A stretch of DNA of 64,000 nucleotides from Trichobilharzia regenti. Taxonomy: Eukaryota; Platyhelminthes; Trematoda; Strigeidida; Schistosomatidae. A model generated the notes under the pieces. It worked only from the letters and a program-made list of their open reading frames with translations. It made no database searches and was not told where the DNA came from. This document shows, piece after piece, positions 50,182 through 62,100 of this stretch. Position 1 is the first letter of the stretch. Every line of letters begins with the position of its first letter. Location: assembly GCA_944472135.2 (NCBI GenBank), contig OX235266.1:16161925-16225924 (forward strand), read 5' to 3'. The position numbers were made by a program, and so were the translations under genes.

Positions 50182-53100
50182 TTAATCACGCTCCTGTCGA
50201 CGCCAAGTAAAATCCGAGTCGCATCATCCTGGAGAGAATATAGGACGCACTGGATACAGAACTCCGACCAGAACAAGCTGGATTTAGGAAAGGCAAATCA
50301 TGTTCTGACCAAATTGCAACCCTTCGCATCATCATCGAACAAAGCATGGAATGGCAATCAAACATCTACCTCAACTTTATAGACTTCGAGAAGGCCTTCA
50401 ACAGACAGCGTTGACCGTGAAGTAAATTGGAAATTACTCGAGTACTACGGCCTACCCCAAATATTCATAAACCTTATTCAACAGCTGTACGACGACGGCA
50501 CATGTCGAGTGATCCACAACGGAAAACTCAGTGAGGCGTTTGGAGTAAACATAGGAGTCAGACAAGGGTGCTTATTATCACCAATGATACTCCCAATTGT
50601 GGTGGACTAGATTGTGTCAGACAGTGGGAGACCGGAAGACAGGGATATCCTGGACCGACCAACGTGAGGAACCTAGAAGACCTGGATTTCGCTTGTGGAT
50701 GATTTATGTTTGATGTCACTGTCACAAAATCGAAGACTTACAAGCGAAAACCGACAAACTGGTCGGTCGAAGAAGCAGCCGGCGAAGCCAAGACTCCATG
50801 TGAACATAGACAAGACGGAGGTTATGAAAATAACCAACCAACCAACAACAGCAACATCCTGCGCCAATCACAATCAACGGGAGGGATTTGAAAGAGGTTA
50901 GTTCATTAACTTATCTAGGGAGCATTATCTCAACTAGAGACAGTCGGAACGGACGAGGATGTCAAATCGAGCGAGAATCGGGAAGGCGAGGAACATATTC
51001 ACTCATCAACCTGAAACCAATCTAATCTGGAAATCTTCGTCACTCAGCACCAACAACAAAATTCACTCGGATTTTCAATACAAACGTCAAGTCAGTCAGT
51101 TTAATTTAATCCTCTCTATACGCAGCTGTCTCTTTGCATTTCATCTGGTAGAACTAGAAGCAGCTATAGGAGGCCGTATGCTAGGACTACCAAGTACAAA
51201 ATCTCCACAATACCATATCTGGAACAGCTGTTATGTGGTGATGAGAAATCCGTTAGGTATGACACGATCAACTTACTGCGGCACTCTAACAAATAGTCCC
51301 ATTAGTTTTTGTTTTCCTTTCCTCGTTACTATTACACTGTTGTCTACATCTTCTATTACACACTAGTTTTATATTTCATATCCTGTGGTGCATTGTTTGA
51401 AATGTAAACTCTGCGCTGTTTGTTTTTTTATTTTTATTTATCTTTTATTTTTTTTGGCGTTGGTTTTTACTTATTTATTTTTTGATTTAAAAAATCCTAT
51501 ATAATTTATGAGGTAATTAGATGCAATATATTGTTATGCACGCTGAAAATTCCATACCTGTACCACAAATACCGTTTGGAATAAAGCTGTTAATATTAAA
51601 ATTAAAAAAATTATTATTATTCTATACGGATCAGAAACTTGGTGGGTGGGTCACAAAGAATATTTCCAACAGCCTGTTGGAGACCTTCATCAACAACTGT
51701 CTTCGCTGGATCTATACTAAAGATCAGATGGCCGGGCCGGAAGGAATCACCAACAAGAAACTTTGGCTGGAACAAACAAAACAAGAACCAATTGCCAACC
51801 AACAAATATGCAGGAGAAAGTGGAGATGGATTGGACACTCTCTGAGGAGGCCGGGTCGCTGGGTGACATCGCGCGCGCGTCAGGCCATTTCTCGAGTGGA
51901 ACAAGGCCGAAAGGGAAGCGGCGAGTGAGACATCCAGGGATGACATGGAGGAGATCGTGTGAAGAGAGAGGAGTTAAAACAGTATGGACTAACTAACTAA
52001 CATGGATTTACAGCAGAAGACAGAAGCGGCAAGTGGAGACGTGCAGTTGAAGCCCCCAATGTTCCACTAGGAACACTAGGGAACAATAATAATAATATAT
52101 ACATATAAATATAATAAACAAAAGAGGATATATATGTAGGTATGCAGCTTACCTATGAGATTAATCATACCCTCATTATACACAGCATACAATCGGATAA
52201 GATCACGATAAAGGAAGAGATGTGCAACACGCAGAAGTGAATTCGATAGCTCACTTGTTGTTGCCTAAAGAAAAGATAAAGCACAGAGTATGCATGTGTG
52301 TAGGTACGATAGATTAAGGAATAGACAAACGACACAAATGACAACAACGAAGTGTACATGACATATTTTTTTCGACTCCTCGCTTTGAGAGTTTCGAAGT
52401 TTCAGTAACAGTGGAGTGTTGTGACTACTAGCCGAGAAGTAATTTGGAAATTGCTTCAACACACTACGGTAGACCTCTGAAGGCTTTGTCAACCTCATTC
52501 AACAGTTGACTATAATGACAATACCACATGTCAAGTGTTCCCCCAAACAGAAAACTCAGTGAGGCGTTCGAAGTGGATACAGGAGTAAGACAAGGCTGGC
52601 TGGCTGTCTGTCTGTCTATTATCACCGATGATATTCCTAATTGTGGTGGACTGGATTATGCGTCAGACGAGGAGTTAGGAATACGCTGGACGATCGGTAA
52701 GACTCTAGAAGATCTGGATTTTGCAGATGATATATTTTTCTAATGTCACACAAACTTGAACACTTGCAAGCGAAAACAGGACTCCAGATGAACATAGAGA
52801 AGACGGGCAGAGGTGATGAAGATAACCAACGAACCGCAACAATAACAACAACAACAACAACAACAACAACCAGCACCAATCACCCACCACCATCAACGGG
52901 ATAAATTTAGAGGAAGTCACTTCCTTCATTTATCTGGCTAGGCAGCATCGTGTCAACTTTTAGGCAAGAGCACAGATGAAGATTGTTAAAACCAGCCAGT
53001 CAAAAATCGGAAAGACAAGAGATACGCCTTTATCAACCTGAAACCAGTTTGGAAATATTCTGCATTGCATTAAGAACAAGATTCGGATTTTTAACACCAA

Positions 53101-56100
53101 TGTCAAGTTGGTCCTTCTATAAAGGTTAGAAACTTGGCGAGTGTATCGCGAAAAGTATTTCCAACAGGTTGGAGACTTTCATCAACAGCTGCCACCTTTG
53201 CTGGCTTCATACTGAAGATCAAATGGCCAGAAAGAATTAGGAACACGAAACTGGCGTGGAACAAACCAAAAGGTGAGAGTCGATCGATCAACAAATATGT
53301 AGGAGAAACGTGGAGATGGATGGATTGGGCATACGTTGAGGAGGCCGCTGAATGACATCGCACGCTAAGCGATTGCTCGAGTAGAATCCAAGCAGGAAGC
53401 GACGAGTGGGTTAGTCGATGCGAGTTTGACATGGAGGAGATCGTGTGAATTGCAAGAGATGAGAGAGTTTGGTCAATTGTGGACGACCCAGTTGAAGAGG
53501 ACAGCAGAAAATAGAACAAAGTGGAGATGTGTTGCTGAACGCCGCCTCACACTTCAACCTTCACTATCTCTCCTGTAGACTTACTATAAGAGCTAGGAGA
53601 TTAGCTGTGGGGAGGGGGGGGGTTAAACAGTAAGTCGGTTGGGAATGGAACCCGGACCATGTGTGTATGGTTAAAGCGAGCACATTTTACTACTAACCGC
53701 ACTATACGTATACGCCCACGCACACACACACCAAAGAGTACTTACATCGAACAATAGTAGGGCATCTATTTGTTTCTCGATAACTGGTAGAGTTTTCAAC
53801 AACTATTAGAAAAAATAAAAAACAAAATTAGAAAAACATATAGAAAACAATTAAGAGTTATCATACGTATTATTTCTTCTCAGTCTTTCAACAGCCTCTC
53901 GATGGTCTTTTGTCTGTCTGTCTGTCTGGATTCAACATAGAACTTGGCACCGAAGTGCAGCAGTTCGAGTTGCCACGTTCCAAATAGCACACAGAGGTAG
54001 ACAAGAAGATGAGTGAAGAGAATCAATAGAATTTGACAAGTATAAGAGTGAAACAGAATGGGTAATGGTAGAAAGGAATATGAAAGATTACAGAGACTGA
54101 ATACATCTGCACTGTCATTGACAACGATTTTGAGCCATGTCACCTATTGTCTCCAGCCATTGATTCCTAGAGTCCGAGGGCCCCAACCCGGAAGTCTGCA
54201 TCTCCCTACCTACCTGACTCAGTTTAACTGTCAAGGATTTCGTGGATTGATGAAGCCATGTTTTTGTTTGGCCACCACTTACTCTTTTCCAACCTGCACC
54301 TATCTATGTCAGCTAGCAATGCCCGTCGGGGAAGGCGATGGTTAGGCATGCACACGCAGCACGTCACCTAGCCATCTCAGTCTATGTAACTTTATAGCCT
54401 CGTCGATTGATTTTCCCTGTTTGCCTGCCCGACACTCTACGCCTAACGTCAACATTACTTACCTTATTAAACCACCTAACGTGAGACAGAGATCGCAGAC
54501 ATCTATGATCGAAAACAACAGTCAACCTTTTCATGTCTTCAACGCGTATTGGCCATGTTTCAGAGCCATAGAGAAGGACGGAGCGAACTGATGAGCAGTA
54601 CACACGTCCCTTGGTTGATAACCGGATGTCACGTCTTTTGTGAGTATACTATGCGGCTTATTTTTATTCTTCTGCCTATACTGATAGAAACAGTCTACCA
54701 GGGTTGATTTGAATCTTTCGAGGTCCTCATCACAGGAAGCGATCAAGTCCCTTGTTTGTATATAGAGGTTCTCGAACTGTACATCACTGTCAATCTGACT
54801 AATTTCTGTACGAAAATCACAAAACTTCGGTCCTAGAGATAATGCTTCAAGTTGTAGTTTATCAAGAGTCATGCTAGAAAATTTATGGAGGTACCTTTCT
54901 GGATTAGCAGGAAATCTACTTTCGAAGGTTCGAATTTCTAAACTATTTAACAGTTGATACAAGTATAAAACTTGAGCATTGTGGTAGAGAATAACTGCAT
55001 TATGGATAAAATTTTATTTTGATAAATCACAGTGTTGTTACACAGTAAGTAATATTTACTGATGACCACGTTTCGAGTTCAACTTATTACAACTGCTCAT
55101 AATCAATCACATCAAGGCACTACTCACACAACTCACTTTCTTGCTTCATTTATCATACATGAGTGAAAATGGATGATTAGACATTTGAATAAAATCAATA
55201 CAAGATGGTTAGGTACATTCGGAAATAATAATACGAATGTTATTGATCAAGTACAATTAGATGGGAAATAAGACGAGTGTTTTTATAGTAAAATAAATAA
55301 GTAACTTGTTATAATGTTATGATATACGTGAATTGAAATAGAATTTTAATATTATTTATTACCCTCTTCTGATTTGACCTGCGGTAATAATATCTTCCAT
55401 ATTTCTGGTATTTGTATTGAGTCATTTCTGTTGCATGTGTTGGGTGTAGACTCACTCAATGAACCAGGATTCCGTAATCAACCTCTCTCTCCACCTGCAC
55501 AGATTACTTCTTAGAATCTTAACTCTCTCCCACCAACCATATTGTGTAGTTGTGTGTTAATGTGTGAAGTGGAATTACTATGCTTTTTTTTCTAAATCAC
55601 TTATCTTCTCGGGGTCAACCATTCTTACCTTAGCTAAATTCTTATGATCCGACAATCTGATAACCCTCGGTGTACTAGTTTGACCTATGTAGTTGACTTA
55701 ACTCACAGTGATTGCAAGGTATTTTGTAAATTATATTATTTTGTTTAATTGGGTTAACCTACACAAATTTCCAACTTCCTTTATATTTGTTCCATTATTC
55801 AAGTATTGGTTTTGTAGGGATTTAGTTTCATTGGTTGGAGGATTTCACTATGAGCTGATATCAGTTAGAGAACCATTGGAAAACCACCTAGGAGTATCGG
55901 ACAGATGTTCGTTCCCCTAGTTTGGGACTCTTCATCAGTACGCACCCATACCACCATAGTTCGAACCCATGATTTTGTGGTCACAAGGCGAGCTAGCTCT
56001 TTGATCATTGAGCCAGCGGGACCCTATTCAATGGCCAGCCCACGAATTTTAACTTCGGCCAATTCATGATATGGCACGGCCACTTCCCAATGTCTACTCG

Positions 56101-59100
56101 GATGATCTGATGCTCACTAGTGACTGGCACTCTCTATTCAGACAGTTACCCTGGGGTTCTAGTGGGAAGCCGTGACCACAGTTGGGACAGCAGGTTGAAG
56201 GTGAGGCAGTAACTCATCGAAGAAGACATTGCGAAGTGGCCGCGTCATATCATGAATTGGCAGAAATTAGAATTCATGGGCTGGCTGGCTGGCCATTGGA
56301 TCGAGTCCCAGTGAGTGCCATAATGGTCTACGAGCTAGCTCACCTTGTAGTCAGAAAGTCCTGGGTTCGAATCCTGGCGATGGATGCGCACAGATGAAGA
56401 GCCCCAAGGCTAGGAGGACGAGGCAGTTATCCGGTACTCCCAGGTGATTTTCCTATGATTCTCTTACTGACGCCAGCTCATGATGAAAACCTCCAACCAA
56501 TAAATAAAGATATTTTGAATGGATATCTATAAGTCACTTGCATCACCCTCAAGGGAATGTGAGCAAACTAATTCAATTATACGATCTCGTGTAGGGTGAA
56601 TGAAACGCTTCATCATAAACTTCTGTTATTCACCCCCTAACAACTGCGCCACTCAGTGTTATGAAATTATTAAATTCAAGAAAAACTGTTAGGTAATACA
56701 ACGTTTATGATGGCGTCATCTTCCAACACAGTGGAGTGTTATACAGTAATATTTACTGACAACCACGTTACTAGCATAATTTGTTGCTCATAATCATATC
56801 AAGGTCCTCCCACAAATTTTTTGCTTCATTTGTTTACATGAGTTGAACTCCAAGGTGAAGTCAGTGCTACTTACTATACGGATCAGAGACTTGGAGTGTC
56901 ATAAAGAGCACTTCAAACAAACTACAGATCTTCATCATCAACAGACCTTCACTCAGTACTACTCAATATCAGATGGCCGGCCAGAAAAGATCAGCAAAAG
57001 AGATCTCTGGGAGCGAACCAACCCAGCAGGAACCAATTTTGCAACAAACAGGCAGGAAGAAATCGAGGTGGATTGGCCATAATCTGAGAAAACCTCCAAG
57101 TGACATCACGCGCCAATCCATTGCTCCAGTGGAACCCGAACGGGAAGCAGCGAGTTGGTCGTCAGTGGGAGGGTGATATGTAGGAGGAGGTCATGTGAAG
57201 AGGAGGTAAAAGCATGTGGCGAGACATGGAGCCAGGTGAAAACTTTAGCAGAGAAGTGAAAGCAATGGAGACGTGCGGCTGAAGCCCTATGTTCCTCTAG
57301 GAACTGAAGGAAATAATAATAATGTACATGAGTAATTAGGTCAACTGGATCCTTTAATCTACAGGACTTGTCAGTGAATGAGTTTGGAGGTTTAAATGCC
57401 ACCCAATTAGACAAAATAATATAATTTACAAAATACCTTGCAATCGCTGTGAGTTACATCAACTATATAGGTCAAACTAGTAGGTTGGGGGTAGTTAGAT
57501 TGTCAGAACATAAGAATTTAGCTAAGGTTAGAATGGTTGACCCCGAGAAGATGAGTAATCTAGGAAAAAGCTCAGCAATGGCACTGCACGCACTAACACA
57601 CAACCACACAATAGGGTGGGAGAGTGTTAAAATTCTAAAAAGTAATCTAGGTAGGTGGAGAGAGAGGTTGATTACTGAATCCTGGTTCATCTAAACCCAA
57701 CAGGTGCCATAGGAATGACTGATCACTGATACCGGAAATATGGAAAATACTACTACCAATCAAGTCAAGCGATGAAAAACAATGATGGAATTATATACAA
57801 ACCAATACTTGAATATCAATGAGATGCTCACTGGCGATTGACCCTATTCAGGTAGGTAGTTACCTGGGGTTTTAGTGGGAATTCGTGACCAGTAGGGTGC
57901 AGCAGATCGGGTGTGAGGACAAATGCTCTCCAGAGATAACATTGGCTAGCGGTTGCGCTATATCGTGAATTGGCAGAAGTTGGAATTCATGCACTGGTTA
58001 TTGGGTCGGGGGTCCCAGTGGCTCAATAGTCTGAGAGCTAGCCTTGTAACCAGGAGGTTCTGGGTTCGAACCTCGTTGGGTGCGTAGGGACTAAGAATCC
58101 CAAACTAAAACAGGAGAAACAGCTGTCCAGTACTCCCAGCTGGTTTTCCAATAGTTCTCTAACTAGTCTCAGCTCATGATGAAATCCTGGAACCAACCAA
58201 ATCCCAACAAACCAATACTTGAATGTATACACGAAGTTAGAAAGTTGTGTGAGTATTGTCTTGATATGATTATGAGCAGTAATAAATGGTGCTTGAAACT
58301 CGGTCATCAGTAAAAACAAATACTGTACAACAAACTTTGTGAGATTTCATCATAATTAAATTTTATCCATAATGGAGTTATACTCTGCCATCACAGTGCA
58401 AAAGTTCTATTCTCATATGGCATCAATTAGTAGTTATAAAAAAAACAAAAAAAAACAGACACTCTAATGCACCAGAAAAGTCACAAACAGACACACGCAC
58501 GCAAGCACGCATAAAAAAACAGGTATTATCTGAAATTTATCATCATTTCGTAATTACGTCGATATTTTTTTTTTTTAATTTTTGCTTGACAGTGAATGCC
58601 AATTTCATATCAAGTCTAAAATATTGGGTTACTACTATTATATATGTAGAGGATAATTATAAAATGGGGAATATGATAAATGCATCGACGATGATAAGCG
58701 CGCATAGCTCTTCTTCATCTACGCTTAGCTCACAAAAATGACATGCAGTGTTTCAAGTCGGGTTTATCTCTTCTCACTCTGCTGATTGTATTTCAAGCAG
58801 CCTTATTGAATAGACATATAAGTATAAAACTTGGGCACTGTGGTAGAGTATAATTCCATTATAGATAAGATTTTATTTTGATAAATCGCACAGTGTTTAC
58901 AGTTATATGAACTGATGACGTTTCGAGCACAAACTATTGCTCATAATCATATCAAGTTACTCACACAACTTTGATCTCTCATTTATATACATGTGTGGAA
59001 TGGATTAGATATTGGATTAAAAATCAATGTGAGATAATGTACATTCAGAAATAATCGTACGAGTGTTGTTGATCAATTGCAATTAGATGGGAAAATTGGA

Positions 59101-62100
59101 CGAGTGTTTTTACAGTCATAATAAGCTGCTTGTTAGAATGTGTTTGAATTGAAATAGAATTTTAAGATTATTTATTATCTTCTTCTGGTTTGACTGATGG
59201 CATTAATACGAGTGTTATTGATCTACTATAATCAGATGGAAGATACGACGAGTGTTTTAATAGTCATAATAAGTTTTTTGTTAGGATGTTGTGATGTGTT
59301 TGAATTGAAATAGAATTTTAATATTATTTATTACCCTCTTCTGATTTGACCTGCGGTAATAATATCTTCCATATCTCTGGTATTTGCATTGAGTCATTTT
59401 TGTTGCATGTGTTGGGTGTGGACTCGATGAAGCAGGATTCAGTAATCAACCTCTCTCTCCACTTAGCTATATTACTTTTTAGAATTTTAACCCTATCCCA
59501 CCCTATTGTGTGGTTGTTTGTTATTGCATGAAGTGCAATAGCTGAGCTTTTTTCTAAATTACTTATCTTTTTAGGGTCAACCATTCTTACCTTAGCTAAA
59601 TTCTTATGTTCTGTTAATCTGACTATCCCTGACCTACTAGTTTGACCTATGTAGTTGACCTCACAGTTATTGCGGATCCTGAACTGAATCATAGGACAAA
59701 GCTGCCCATTGAACAAATTATGTTAGGGATTCAGTTATGTCTCACATCTACCATCTTTAAGTTCCAAGGCAAAATATATAAACAAACAGAAGGTGTAGCA
59801 ATGGGATCACCAATATCCCCTATTGTAGCAGACATATTTATGGACAACTGGGAAAGTAGTGCTCTTAATACGTTTAACCCCACTCCAAAAATATGGTGGA
59901 GATATGTGGATGACACTTTCACGGTGTTAAAAACAGAACATATCTCTAGCTTCCTGACACATATAAACTCACAAGTAGAAGGAATTAAATTCACATTTGA
60001 ATCAGAAAATGAACTAGGAGAATTAGCTATGTTAGATTGTAAAATAAAACGAATAGAAGAAGGCAAACTACACACTAGTGTTTATAGAAAACCAACGCAT
60101 TCTAATAGATATTTAGACTTTAATTCGTCTCATCCGTTAACTGTTAAGGCAGGCTTAGTAAAGTGTCTAACAAATCGAGCCATAGCACTAAGTAGCACAA
60201 AAAAAGACCTAAATGATGAAATAAAACAGATAGAAGAAGCGTTGGTGTTGAATAACTATCCTATAAAATTCATTAGGAAGATCACCAAAAACCAAAAGCA
60301 AAATAAAAATAATGGTGAAACTATTAATGATAACACAAATAAGAAAGAATATAAGTCATCCACTGTTATACCATATAAGGAAAGCACATCTGAGGCCCTA
60401 CGTAGGATTCTTAATAAAGCAGGAATTAGGGTGGCATTCAAACCTACAAACTCACTCAGAGACAAGCTCTGTAGGCTAAAAGACCCGGTGGATCCAATTA
60501 AACAAAATAATATAATTTACAAAATACCCTGCAATAACTGTGAGGTCAACTACATAGGTCAAACTAGTAGGTCAGGGATAGTCAGATTAACAGAACATAA
60601 GAATTTAGCTAAGGTAAGAATGGTTGACCCTAAAAAGATAAGTAATTTAGAAAAAAGCTCAGCTATTGCACTTCATGCAATAACAAACAACCACACAATA
60701 GGGTGGGATAGGGTTAAAATTCTAAAAAGTAATATAGCTAAGTGGAGAGAGAGGTTGATTACGGAATCCTTATTTATCGAGTCCACACCCAACACATGCA
60801 ACAAAAATGACTCAATGCAAATACCAGAGATATGGAAGATATTATTACCGCAGGTCAAATCAGAAGAGGGTAATAAATAATATTAAAATTCTATTTCAAT
60901 TCAAACACATCACAACATCCTAACAAAAAACTTATTATGACTATTAAAACACTCGTCGTATCTTCCATCTGATTATAGTAGATCAATAACACTCGTATTA
61001 ATGCCATCAGTCAAACCAGAAGAAGATAATAAATAATCTTAAAATTCTATTTCAATTCAAACACATTCTAACAAGCAGCTTATTATGACTGTAAAAACAC
61101 TCGTCCAATTTTCCCATCTAATTGCAATTGATCAACAACACTCGTACGATTATTTCTGAATGTACATTATCTCACATTGATTTTTAATCCAATATCTAAT
61201 CCATTCCACACATGTATATAAATGAGAGATCAAAGTTGTGTGAGTAACTTGATATGATTATGAGCAATAGTTTGTGCTCGAAACGTCATCAGTTCATATA
61301 ACTGTAAACACTGTGCGATTTATCAAAATAAAATCTTATCTATAATGGAATTATTGAATAGACCTTTTTCTCTTCTGATTTGATTGTATTCTCCTAGCTG
61401 GATGGGTGGTTGAATTTCGCGGAGCTGTTCCCGTAAAATAAGCTTCATATATATATATATCCACATATACAAATTGGGTACAATATTTGTGCTGCTATAT
61501 AAGTCTGGTATACAGAAAAACCTGTTCCGGTGAATTGACTTCAAATTTAACATTTGATGTAGACCAAGAGCATTAAATACAACAAAGTCTTCCACCTTCA
61601 AATTAGGTTAGGGTAACGCAACAATAACCTGCAGACAGGACCTGGTAAGGCCTGTACACGGTGGGTGGATAAACTTTGATCTTCCCCTCGAAATGGTCTC
61701 ATGCAGTCAGGTATTTATAACATCTTCACGCGGCAGTATTCCTCACACAAAAGTGAAACGGCAGTTTGAAACGTCTGGCATTTACACAACCGGGCTAAAC
61801 TACCGGACATGCAGGTTCACTTATGGGGGCCAGAAGAAGTCTAATTATTCCACATCTATGATGGTGTACATGGTCAGCAGAATTCAAAAGGGTAGAATGA
61901 TGTGTGAACTTATTTCGGGCACAAGCACCACCACCCCCTTAGGAACATATTTCCTGACACTTCTCCACTGTTGTGCTGATCAAACTTTAAGTCAAAGCCT
62001 CAGAATGCGGCTGGCCTCTTAAAATTAACCACCTGCTCGGCTTTGGTATAAGGGTCCAAGTGTGGTAGGAGCAAGCTGCTAGCAACAATTGGTAGACAGC

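Larger units (their letters stand above)
58803..61363 (+). mobile_element. Penelope-like A element with 824-bp inverted arms and 13-bp target duplication
   Basis: The target duplication TTATTGAATAGAC lies at 58803-58815 and 61351-61363, so the element is about 58816-61350. The left arm (58850-59673, antisense) and right arm (60531-61354, sense) have the same length and look nearly identical. The left arm has about 30 extra terminal bases. Each arm holds the end of the GIY-YIG coding region and the 3' UTR. Between them is one open RT/GIY-YIG frame, 5' truncated. This is the inverted pseudo-LTR organisation known in Penelope-like elements. It looks young: no frame damage and arms almost unchanged. 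Confidence 0.93.

Noticed and set aside
59346..59531. Short frames on both strands in the Penelope arms
   Set aside because: They are complements of the GIY-YIG C-terminal coding region in the inverted arm.
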